9,234 nucleotides of DNA, taken from Gammaproteobacteria bacterium (lineage in GTDB: Bacteria > Pseudomonadota > Gammaproteobacteria > GCA-001735895). Positions 1 to 6,368 of the stretch are shown here, one piece after another. The translations under genes and the position numbers were made by a program. Under the pieces are notes generated by a model. That model had not been told where the DNA came from and did no database searches. It saw nothing but the letters and a program-made list of their open reading frames with translations. Location: NCBI GenBank assembly GCA_021767985.1, contig JAASSH010000040.1, forward strand, positions 1-9,234, read 5' to 3'. Position 1 is the stretch's first letter. Every line of letters starts with the position of its first letter.

Positions 1-10
1 CGAATTTCCG

Positions 11-124
11 TTACCTGGACAGGCGGAACGGCATCGAACTCCGTAGCTGGTAGTGTTGCAGTAAGCTGTCGATTTTTGCTTCATCGACGCCCAGTGCTGA
101 AATGTTATCGGGGTTGACGGACAT
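11..124 (-). CDS. Doubtful small ORF, 37 aa, unknown function
   Basis: This is a short complete reading frame, from ATG at 124 down to TAA at 11, beginning MSVNPDNISALGVDEAKIDS. The predicted peptide is hydrophilic with one helical stretch and has no signal peptide or motif I recognise. The frame stays open about 23 codons upstream of the ATG (to a TGA near 193), so a longer protein with a non-ATG start is possible. No convincing Shine-Dalgarno sequence precedes the ATG. It lies downstream of the terminator that ends the vWA operon, so it would need its own promoter. It could equally be a gene remnant or chance. I do not recognise a family. Confidence 0.22.
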   Translation of the reverse strand: MSVNPDNISALGVDEAKIDSLLQHYQLRSSMPFRLSR

Positions 125-237
125 AGTCAGGATTCGGCTTCGAGATGGATAATACTCGCCGGAAATGCTGATTGTCGAGTTTGCAATGGAGCTTCATACA
201 TGTAACCAGACTATAGCCAACTTCTGTCCCTCTTATC

Positions 238-262
238 AAAAAAAACCCCCGCCGAGGCGGGG
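238..262 (-). terminator. Rho-independent terminator of the vWA operon
   Basis: Read on the minus strand, a GC-only hairpin (arms CCCCGC at 247-252 and GCGGGG at 257-262, four-base loop) is followed at once by eight T residues (plus-strand A tract 238-245). This is a textbook intrinsic terminator. It sits about 50 bases past the stop codon of the vWA lipoprotein gene, so it ends the two-gene minus-strand operon. Confidence 0.88.
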
Positions 263-278
263 TGAAAAGAGGATAAAT

Positions 279-306
279 CCGGGATGGCCCGGCCGGGCCA
301 TCCCGG
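279..306. repeat. Perfect 28-bp GC-rich palindrome after the vWA stop codon
   Basis: Each 14-base arm is ccgggatggcccgg or its exact reverse complement, with no spacer. It begins six bases after the vWA stop codon and lies before the terminator, so it would be in the 3' untranslated mRNA as a second, very stable hairpin (about 12 bp of usable stem). It has no T tract of its own. It could protect the mRNA 3' end, be a REP-like element, or bind a dimeric protein as DNA. The sequence does not choose between these. Confidence 0.8.
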
Positions 307-312
307 TGTGGG

Positions 313-963
313 CTAGCGTTGCGCGATCAGCCGATCCATGCGCTCCAGGTCGTTGATGACACCCCAGGTGCCGCCGGCCTGGTAAACCCGCTTTTCCCAC
401 AGGTCGAGGCGCTTCAGGTAATCCCGCGGGTCGATGTTATCGCTGCGCAGTTTGGTAACGTTGAGCGCGACCACGTGGATATCGGGCAACGAGATCGGAA
501 AATCGCGAATATGCCCCTTTTGCAGGTCTTCCTCGAGATCGGAAAAGATCAGCACGTAGCGTTCGCCGGCGCCGGTCTCGTCGAGATACTCGCTGGCCTG
601 CAGCATGCCACCGGTAATGTCGGTGTGGCGGCTACCGCGCTTGGTATTGTTGACGAACTCATCGATCTTGTCCTTGAACATGCGCTTTTGCTGGTTCGCG
701 GTGCTTGGACGATCGTCGAAGGTAACCTTCGCGATGATATCCTTTTCGCTGAAACTGCCGCTATCGATACGTGCGATTGCGATCGAGTCTCCGCTGTCCA
801 GCGTTGCCAGCAGGTAGTTCATGATCTTTTGTGCCTTGTCCATTTCCGCGGTGTAGGTACCCGAGGTATCCAGCAGCAGGTAAACCGCACGTGCGTTGGA
901 TCGGGGTTCGCTACAGGCCGCGAGGCCGAGACATAACAGGGTTGTCAGGATTAGTTTCTTCAT
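313..963 (-). CDS. vWA-domain lipoprotein, 216 aa
   Basis: The N-terminus is a lipoprotein signal (MKKLILTTLLCLGLAACSEP) with lipobox L14-A15-A16-C17. Lipidation at Cys17 is expected, and Ser at +2 favours sorting to the outer membrane. The rest is one von Willebrand A fold: strand VYLLLDTSGT carries the MIDAS motif as D32-x-S34-x-T36 (a Thr variant of DxSxS), a candidate MIDAS Thr lies in HTDITGG (about T114 or T117), and the acidic element is IFSD142LEED. Such domains bind a divalent metal and usually mediate protein-protein contact. I see no enzymatic site. The start follows AGGGAG with good spacing, and its ATG overlaps the stop of the upstream membrane-protein gene (ATGA), which implies translational coupling and a shared role. 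The family and fold are clear, but the binding partner is inferred only from gene order. Confidence 0.85.
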   Translation of the reverse strand: MKKLILTTLLCLGLAACSEPRSNARAVYLLLDTSGTYTAEMDKAQKIMNYLLATLDSGDSIAIARIDSGSFSEKDIIAKVTFDDRPSTANQQKRMFKDKIDEFVNNTKRGSRHTDITGGMLQASEYLDETGAGERYVLIFSDLEEDLQKGHIRDFPISLPDIHVVALNVTKLRSDNIDPRDYLKRLDLWEKRVYQAGGTWGVINDLERMDRLIAQR

Positions 964-2435
964 GATTGCTCCCTCATGTAAACCTTTGTTTTAGCCAGTT
1001 CCGCCCTGAAGGGTTCGGATTCTTCTGTTTCGGGCTTGTCTGTCCTGCGCCCGATGCTGCTCGTAATCAGGCGCTCGATACCGAGCGGCAGCATGATGAA
1101 CAGGTCGTACAGGTTCACCAGCATCTTGGCCATTTGACGCGCGGTACCGCCGATCAGGCGCGCGGTGAAAGCCAGCGCGTGGATCACACTCAGGGCGACC
1201 ATGCCGAGCACGGTGCGCAGCGAGTGGATGAACGACTCCAGCGGAATCGCGACGAAAGCGAGCGCAAACGGCAGGATGAATCCGAGCACCATTTGCCCGA
1301 TCGACGGGATCCAGCGGAAGGAAGCCTCGACCACGGTACCGCCGGCCAGCGATTGGGTCAGCGCCTCGCGGTCCATCGCCAGCAGGTCGCGCATGTACGC
1401 GAGCGAGGCTTCGACCGTGGCCAGGATCGCGAGGATGCTGAAGGTGATCACGACCATGCGCTTACGCATCTTATCGTCCATCGAGCCGATGATCGGGAAC
1501 AGGTTCGTGATACGCAGCGATTCCATCAGGAACAGGCCCATTGCGATTTCGACCATGATGATGACCAGTGCCGCGATATCCGACGTTTTCATCGGGCCGA
1601 TGTAGCTGGCGCCACCGACCATTTCCGACATCGGCAGGGCGATCAGCTGGAAGTTGATCAGGCCGCCGAAGACGGCAATCACGAGTACCAGCGTGGAGAT
1701 AAAGAACTGCGTCAGCGAAGAGGAAGACAGCGTGCGTGCCGCGGTATCTTCACCGTTGCGGATCGACTCGTAAGACTTCATCTGCTTGTCGATTTCGAGC
1801 GAGCGCTCTTCCAGGCCGTCGATGGTCTCCTTGACGCGGGTCAGCGATTGACCCAGGTTACGCCACTGCGGTTGCATCGCACCAAGCAGCTTGTGGCGTT
1901 CCAGCGTCGACTTGCGGTAAGCCTTCTGGGTTTCCTGGTGTGCGTCTTCCAGCGTCTTGCCGATATTGTCGAGAATGCTGCACACGGTAGCGTCTCCGGT
2001 GCGCGGAATGCTGGCAATCGAATCGACCGCTTCCAGCCATGCCGGCGGCAGCGGCGGCGCGTCGGTGGCCGCCTGGTAATCTTCCTCGATCTTGTCGATG
2101 GTATCCGAGATCTGGCGGTGCAGCGCGGGGTAAGCGCTGAGGTCGCGCGTTACGACCGCGTTGACGCGATGAAATTCGCGCTCGATCGCACGTTCACAGG
2201 CGTCCTGGCCCATCGCCATGACTACCTCTTTATTACGACGCTGCAGGCTGCCCTCGAGACGTCGTAACGATGCGGCGAACAGGCGGCAGGCGGCGTAGAT
2301 GGCGCGCCCGGTGGAATGGATCAGCTGGTGCGCCGGGTTGCGTCCCAGGTAGGCGACGAATACCAGGATCGCGAGCCAGATGGTCGCCGATATTCCGGGA
2401 TTGTTTGACCAGACGGTCAGTATGTCGTTAAACAT
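960..2435 (-). CDS. Polytopic membrane protein with long soluble helical region, 491 aa, unknown function
   Basis: I do not recognise the family. The layout is one N-terminal membrane segment (about 14-30), a long hydrophilic, mostly helical region with coiled-coil character (about 55-235, with a Pro-rich break near 126-131), then roughly five more hydrophobic segments (about 243-265, 285-305, 326-347, 377-398, 408-428) and a charged C-terminal tail. Acidic residues fall within or at the edge of membrane segments: E296 and E305 in the third, E342 in the fourth. This suggests a channel, stator-like or signalling complex rather than a simple anchor, but it is not proof. GAGG precedes the ATG at suitable spacing. 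Its stop overlaps the start of the vWA lipoprotein gene, so the two probably form one envelope complex. It is divergent from the two-component pair. It is not clearly a MotA/TolQ or ZorA homologue. Confidence 0.8.
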   Translation of the reverse strand: MFNDILTVWSNNPGISATIWLAILVFVAYLGRNPAHQLIHSTGRAIYAACRLFAASLRRLEGSLQRRNKEVVMAMGQDACERAIEREFHRVNAVVTRDLSAYPALHRQISDTIDKIEEDYQAATDAPPLPPAWLEAVDSIASIPRTGDATVCSILDNIGKTLEDAHQETQKAYRKSTLERHKLLGAMQPQWRNLGQSLTRVKETIDGLEERSLEIDKQMKSYESIRNGEDTAARTLSSSSLTQFFISTLVLVIAVFGGLINFQLIALPMSEMVGGASYIGPMKTSDIAALVIIMVEIAMGLFLMESLRITNLFPIIGSMDDKMRKRMVVITFSILAILATVEASLAYMRDLLAMDREALTQSLAGGTVVEASFRWIPSIGQMVLGFILPFALAFVAIPLESFIHSLRTVLGMVALSVIHALAFTARLIGGTARQMAKMLVNLYDLFIMLPLGIERLITSSIGRRTDKPETEESEPFRAELAKTKVYMREQS

Positions 2436-2470
2436 GGTTTTATCCTCGTTTCCTTTGAAGTTGTATGGAA

Positions 2471-2500
2471 TTTAGAGGGGCGTTGTGAAAAATCGGTGAA
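2471..2500 (-). promoter_or_regulatory. Possible promoter of the membrane protein/vWA operon
   Basis: On the minus strand a -35-like TTCACC (2495-2500) and a -10-like TCTAAA (2471-2476) are 18 bp apart, each matching the sigma-70 consensus at four of six bases. They would give a leader of about 30 bases. The -35 element lies inside the tandem A-tract repeats, an arrangement typical of activation by a PhoB-type regulator. This was found by eye and is weak on consensus alone. Confidence 0.3.
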
Positions 2501-2515
2501 AAACCGGGAAAACGG
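2485..2515. promoter_or_regulatory. Tandem 11-bp repeats, candidate response-regulator binding site
   Basis: Two adjacent 11-mers, gtgaaaaatcg (2485-2495) and gtgaaaaaccg (2496-2506), differ at one base. A shorter third copy, ggaaaacgg (2507-2515), follows. The repeat length equals about one helical turn, so all A tracts face the same side of the DNA. PhoB/OmpR-type winged helices bind head-to-tail repeats at 11-bp spacing, and the divergent gene at 2643 encodes such a regulator. That this regulator binds here is inference. Confidence 0.45.
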
Positions 2516-2598
2516 GCTAAAATTTTCTGCAAATACCTGTTTTATTTAGAAATATTTCACATTCCTGAGTGCTGCGCTGCAGCCCCTGAAAGCCCCGA

Positions 2599-2604
2599 TA
2601 TACT
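2599..2604 (+). promoter_or_regulatory. Possible -10 box of the regulator/kinase operon
   Basis: TATACT matches the -10 consensus at five of six bases and would start transcription near 2611, about 30 bases before the regulator ATG. No good -35 lies 16-18 bp upstream, so if real the promoter is probably activator-dependent. The rest of the 207-bp gap (2436-2642) is AT-rich near 2516-2562 and shows no gene on either strand. Confidence 0.3.
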
Positions 2605-2642
2605 TGGAAAACTATGCTTAATAAAACACCTGGGGCGCGCTG

Positions 2643-3449
2643 ATGGCCTCTATTTTCTGGGTTGAGGATCAGTCGCACTGGATCAAGAAATTTTCCCCGG
2701 TGCTGGAGCGGGAAGACTTCGACGGCAAGCCGAATTCGTTGACGATACTGAACTTCGCCGAGGCCGCGCGGCAAAAAATCGCGCTGACCGACAAGGAGTC
2801 CCCGCCCGACGTGGCGCTGCTGGATGCGCGCATGAACGGCAACGATCAGGCTGGTTTCAAGGTTTCCAGCGCGCTGCGCAAAAAATGGCCGAACCTGCCC
2901 ATTATCTACCTGTCGGAACACAGCGGCACCGAAATCGAGCGCGATGCGCTGCAACAATTCGCCGCCACCGATTTCATCGCCAAGCATCAACATAACGTCG
3001 AGCAGGTACTGTGCTGGCGCATCAAGGCGGTGCTGCGCCAGGTATCGCTCGATTCCGACCTCTCTGCCACCGTCAACGTCGTCAATAGCGGCGAGCTGAC
3101 AATCGACCTGAATACCTGGAACGTCTACTGGAAAGGACAGCGGCTGATGAATCCGAGCAACACGAGACGACCACTGGCGCCGACCCCGCGCAAGCTGCTG
3201 CGTGAACTGGTGCAGTCCTCGCCGCGCCCGCTAACCGCGGGGCAGATTGCCGAGCGGCTCGATCTCGACCCGGAGAAATTTTCCTACGCCAGCTATCGTC
3301 AGCATATCAAGACCCTGCGCCGCGCCTTCGACGCGGTCGAGGGCGGGGAAGGCCGCTTCACCGAATTGTGCGGCCAGGGTCAGGGCATTGTCACCTTCGG
3401 CGACGAAGGCGCTTATCTGTGGAGTCCGCCCGGCGGAAAATCGAAATGA
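2643..3449 (+). CDS. Response regulator with C-terminal winged-helix DNA-binding domain, 268 aa
   Basis: Residues 1-125 form a receiver domain: acidic pair E8-D9 in IFWVEDQ, phosphoacceptor D61 in ALLDARMNG, switch Ser91 in IIYLSEH and conserved Lys114 in FIAKHQ. From about 140 onward is an OmpR/PhoB-type winged helix: strands GELTIDL and VYWKGQRL, helix region LAPTPRKLLRELV, recognition-helix region YASYRQHIKTLRRAF, and the C-terminal hairpin near GQGIVTF. It should bind DNA when phosphorylated by the kinase encoded next. The receiver is atypical: a long loop lies between strand 2 and D61, and D61 is followed by ARMNG rather than the common MPG. GGGG lies 8 bases before the ATG. Its TGA overlaps the kinase ATG (ATGA), so they are made together. 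The likely target is the divergent operon, as inferred from the repeats at 2485-2515. Confidence 0.88.
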   Translation: MASIFWVEDQSHWIKKFSPVLEREDFDGKPNSLTILNFAEAARQKIALTDKESPPDVALLDARMNGNDQAGFKVSSALRKKWPNLPIIYLSEHSGTEIERDALQQFAATDFIAKHQHNVEQVLCWRIKAVLRQVSLDSDLSATVNVVNSGELTIDLNTWNVYWKGQRLMNPSNTRRPLAPTPRKLLRELVQSSPRPLTAGQIAERLDLDPEKFSYASYRQHIKTLRRAFDAVEGGEGRFTELCGQGQGIVTFGDEGAYLWSPPGGKSK

Positions 3450-4957
3450 AACCCGCGCGCGTCTCCTACCCATGGCTCAGTACCCTGGGCGCAATAACTT
3501 TTGTCGCCTGGCAGTTAGCGCTGATCAATGCGGCGTTGCTGCCCCTCGACCGGCTGCCCGCTCCTTTACCGGGTAACGAGCATATACTGGCGGCGGCCGC
3601 GTTGCTGCTACTGCTGGTAGTTTTCGATATCTGGCGTTACGTCAGGACGAGCCGGCGCTGTCGCGATCAACTGCGGCAATACCAGACCCAGATCAGCGAG
3701 CTTTTCGATACCAAGCGCGAGCTCGGTACTCGCGCGCGCACCTATTCCGACCACGCCGACAAGCTGAAAATGTTTATCAGCGAACGCCTGCTGGAAACCA
3801 TCGAGTACGATGAAAAGTTTCTGCATTTCAAGAACATTGCCTCTGAAGTTCGTCACAACGGTGTGATCAGTTACGACAAGGCACAAACCGCCCTCAGAAA
3901 TGCGCTGCAAATTTGCGATGCCAGCGACCAGCAGCAGTACCGTGAAGCGGCCGACGGACTGCTCTACCTGTGGGATTTACTGGACTTGTCCACCACCGAC
4001 AATATTGCGCTGCATGTCGCCAACCAGATCTACGATTGCGAAGAGCATTACTTCCAGGCACAGCTCAACGAAGATATCGAACCGGCACCGTTCGAACCGA
4101 CATTCCTGATGAGTCACGCGCTGCGACGCGCGCTGTTGCCGATCACCGAGAATCCCGATGCGCTCGGTCTCAACCAGGAGTGGCCTCGCCGCGGCAGCTA
4201 TGCCGACGATAAGTTCAGCATCCAGCTGCGCACCGACAGCGAAATGCTCGGCAACGAAAACCATATGGTGTTGCTGATCGAAAACCTGATCAACAACGCG
4301 CTCTTTTACTCGCAGCAGAAACAACATCGCAACCGTTATAGCCGGGTCGCGGTTACGCTTGCGCAGCGTGGGGGCGACGTCGAATTTCGGGTTTACAACC
4401 GGGGACCGCGAATCAAGGAAGACGAAAAAGACAAAATCTACCAGCTCGGGTTTTCGTCGCGGAGGATTCGCGAACACCACGGCAAGGGACTGGGATTGTA
4501 CTTTGTCAACGAAATCACCAAGGGCTTCGAGGGTTCGATCGGGTTCGAAAATATCGATAATCGCGAGGGTCGATTTGCGCTCAGCGTCAGGCTCGCTAAT
4601 GGTGAGGTGTACCAGCACGAATTCGATATCGTTATTGCCAACGGGCGGCCGATGTGTCGGGTCGGGGATGCGGAGGACTCGACCGGTAAGCGTCAGGAAT
4701 GGTCCTACGAGGCTCCGATTACCAGTATCGAGGCCAGCCCGCAGTCGAGCAGAAAGCCACAGTTGATTTCGGGCCTGGTGCCGGGTGAGGACAGCGTTCA
4801 TCTGGATGCAGCCGATCCGCAGTTGGCGCGCTGGGTGCTCGAAGTCAGGAACCGAAAACGTTCTGCAAAATTGCTGTTCTCGCCGCTGGACGTGCGTGGG
4901 GTTGAATTCGTCGCGCGCTTCGAGACCGCAAAATCCAGACTGGATAATCAGGATTAA
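3446..4957 (+). CDS. Membrane sensor histidine kinase with C-terminal extension, 503 aa
   Basis: Two membrane segments (about 11-32 and 47-66) flank a loop of only some 15 residues, so there is no periplasmic sensor domain. A helical linker (67-116) leads to a dimerisation/phosphotransfer region with candidate phosphoacceptor H137 in ASEVRHNG and a second helix ending LLDLSTTDN. The ATPase domain shows the N box (E279-NLINNAL), a D-box equivalent VYNRGP (318-321) lacking the usual DxGxG, and a clear G box GKGLGL (346-351). About 115 further residues (388-503) follow the usual end of the domain, with a final strand GVEFVARFE. I do not recognise this extension. I chose ATG 3446 because it overlaps the regulator stop (ATGA) and starts just before the first membrane segment. 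The frame is open further upstream to an ATG at 3368, but those codons lie inside the regulator gene and read Arg-rich. It probably phosphorylates the regulator encoded immediately upstream. Confidence 0.85.
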   Translation: MKPARVSYPWLSTLGAITFVAWQLALINAALLPLDRLPAPLPGNEHILAAAALLLLLVVFDIWRYVRTSRRCRDQLRQYQTQISELFDTKRELGTRARTYSDHADKLKMFISERLLETIEYDEKFLHFKNIASEVRHNGVISYDKAQTALRNALQICDASDQQQYREAADGLLYLWDLLDLSTTDNIALHVANQIYDCEEHYFQAQLNEDIEPAPFEPTFLMSHALRRALLPITENPDALGLNQEWPRRGSYADDKFSIQLRTDSEMLGNENHMVLLIENLINNALFYSQQKQHRNRYSRVAVTLAQRGGDVEFRVYNRGPRIKEDEKDKIYQLGFSSRRIREHHGKGLGLYFVNEITKGFEGSIGFENIDNREGRFALSVRLANGEVYQHEFDIVIANGRPMCRVGDAEDSTGKRQEWSYEAPITSIEASPQSSRKPQLISGLVPGEDSVHLDAADPQLARWVLEVRNRKRSAKLLFSPLDVRGVEFVARFETAKSRLDNQD

Positions 4958-4976
4958 GGCCACCATAATTGGCCGC

Positions 4977-6368
4977 ATGAACGAAACCGTCTACTGGTCT
5001 GCCAGCCGTATCGCGCACGAGATTCGCAGCGCCAGGCTGGGCTGCCGACAAATCGTCGAAGCCTGTCTCGAGCGTATCGAACAGGTCAATCCACAGATCA
5101 ACGCGGTAGTGCAATTGGCCAGCGAGCGCGCGCTGCAGGAGGCCGACGCGCTCGACCGGATGGCCGCCCATGAGCAATTCAGGGGACCGTTGCACGGGGT
5201 GCCGATCACGATCAAGGATTCCCTCGATACCGAAGGAATAGTGACAACCGGAGGCACGCTCGGGCGCAAGGATCACCTGCCCGACCAGGACGCACCGGTG
5301 GTGGCGCGCCTGCGCGCAGCCGGCGCGGTGCTGCTCGGCAAGACCAATACCCCGGAACTGACTTTCAGCGGCGAAACCAATAACCTGATTTATGGTCGCA
5401 CCAATAATCCCTATGATCTGCAACGCAGCCCCGGTGGTAGTAGCGGTGGTTCCGCCGCGATCGTTGCCTGCGGCGGCGCCGCGCTCGATCTCGGGTCTGA
5501 TACCGGTGGCAGCATTCGCGAACCCGCGCATCTCTGCGGCATCGCCGGAATCAAGCCAACCTCGGGCCGCACGCCGCGCAGCGGGCATATCGTACCTTAC
5601 GGTGGCGGCGCGCTGGATTCGCTAACCCAGATTGGGCCTATGGCGCGTTACGTGGAAGACCTGAGCCTGGCCCTGCCGTTGATTTGTGGACCGGACGGGC
5701 GTGATCCGGCGGTGGTGCCGGTGCCGATGGGCGACCCGCAGGCGGTTGATACTTCGGGGCTGCGGATCGCCTGGTTTGCCGATAACGGTATTGTCAGCCC
5801 GGTAGACGATATCCAGCGTGTAGTTACTGCCACCGCCAAAGCGCTGCGGGCGAAAGGTTTCAATCTCGAGGAGAAATTGCTACCGCAAACGCGCGAGCTG
5901 GTGAATCTCACCACCGAGTTTCGCGAAGCTACCAACGCCGGCTTTATTATGCGTTTGCTGCAGCGTTACGGCACCGAGCAGCCCGGGGAGGAACTGCAGG
6001 GCTACCTGACCGAGCAGGGGATTGCCAACGCCAATCACCTCGATCCCGCGCTGCTCGAAGCGATCGACGATGCCCGCAGCCGAGCGCTTGGCTTCTTTGA
6101 GGATTACGACGCCATTCTGTGCCCGGCCTCGTTTGCTATCGCGCGGCCGCACCAGGCCTCGCATAACGATAGTTTCGACGACTGGGGCTATATGCAGATT
6201 CAAAACCTGCTCGGTTGGCCGGGAGTATCGGTACGTGCCGGCACCAGTGCCGAAGAATTACCGGTGGGTGTGCAGGTGGTTGCAGCGCCATGGCGAGAAG
6301 ACGTCGCGCTGGCGCTGGCGCAACAGATAGAAACACTTATGGGTGGCTTTCAGCCGCCGCCGTTATAG
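4977..6368 (+). CDS. Amidase-signature family hydrolase, 463 aa
   Basis: This enzyme should hydrolyse a C-N (amide) bond through the Ser-cisSer-Lys triad of the amidase signature family. K80 lies in ITIKDSLDT, cis-Ser155 in the Gly/Ser loop SPGGSSGGSAA, and nucleophile Ser179 in DTGGSIREP. The 24-residue spacing between the two serines is that of the family, and GIAGIKPT follows as expected. Length is typical for a stand-alone bacterial amidase. No signal peptide is visible, so it is probably cytoplasmic. The substrate cannot be read from the sequence, and it is not clearly GatA because no gatB/gatC lies nearby. I chose ATG 4977 because the protein begins there as amidases do (YWSASRIAHEIRS). 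An in-frame ATG at 4785 lies inside the kinase gene and adds unrelated residues. The Shine-Dalgarno sequence is weak, and the gene starts 19 bp after the kinase stop, so coupling to that operon is possible. Confidence 0.88.
   Translation: MNETVYWSASRIAHEIRSARLGCRQIVEACLERIEQVNPQINAVVQLASERALQEADALDRMAAHEQFRGPLHGVPITIKDSLDTEGIVTTGGTLGRKDHLPDQDAPVVARLRAAGAVLLGKTNTPELTFSGETNNLIYGRTNNPYDLQRSPGGSSGGSAAIVACGGAALDLGSDTGGSIREPAHLCGIAGIKPTSGRTPRSGHIVPYGGGALDSLTQIGPMARYVEDLSLALPLICGPDGRDPAVVPVPMGDPQAVDTSGLRIAWFADNGIVSPVDDIQRVVTATAKALRAKGFNLEEKLLPQTRELVNLTTEFREATNAGFIMRLLQRYGTEQPGEELQGYLTEQGIANANHLDPALLEAIDDARSRALGFFEDYDAILCPASFAIARPHQASHNDSFDDWGYMQIQNLLGWPGVSVRAGTSAEELPVGVQVVAAPWREDVALALAQQIETLMGGFQPPPL

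Noticed and set aside
3..53. Possible tail of a plus-strand gene ending TAG at 51-53 (reads NFRYLDRRNGIELRSW)
   Set aside because: Sixteen codons entering from the window edge are too few to tell from chance, and it conflicts with the minus-strand ORF at 11-124. The sequence left of the window would decide.
966..2267. Open frame of 433 codons on the plus strand
   Set aside because: It is antisense to the membrane-protein gene, and its translation is full of His, Arg, Gln and Asp in the way typical of reverse-strand shadows. The opposite strand has membrane segments, an RBS and an operon overlap.
313..2435. Membrane protein plus partner as a Zorya-like (ZorA/ZorB) or TerY-type defence system
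   Set aside because: The partner is a vWA lipoprotein, not an OmpA-like ZorB, no MotA motif is evident, and no helicase, nuclease or tellurite-resistance gene is nearby.
2643..4957. Proteobacterial dedicated sortase two-component system
   Set aside because: That system also pairs a regulator and kinase with a vWA protein, but no sortase gene or LPXTG-like signal is present here and the vWA protein is a lipoprotein.
3977..4978. Open frame of 333 codons on the minus strand
   Set aside because: It is antisense to the kinase gene, whose N and G boxes are unmistakable. The antisense product has no recognisable motif.
4845..5588. Open frame of 247 codons on the minus strand
   Set aside because: It covers the catalytic region of the amidase in antisense, and its Ala/Gly/Arg-rich translation is a composition effect.
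4977..6368. Glutamyl-tRNA amidotransferase subunit GatA
   Set aside because: It shares the amidase signature, but there is no gatC or gatB beside it, and the triad alone does not separate GatA from other amidases.
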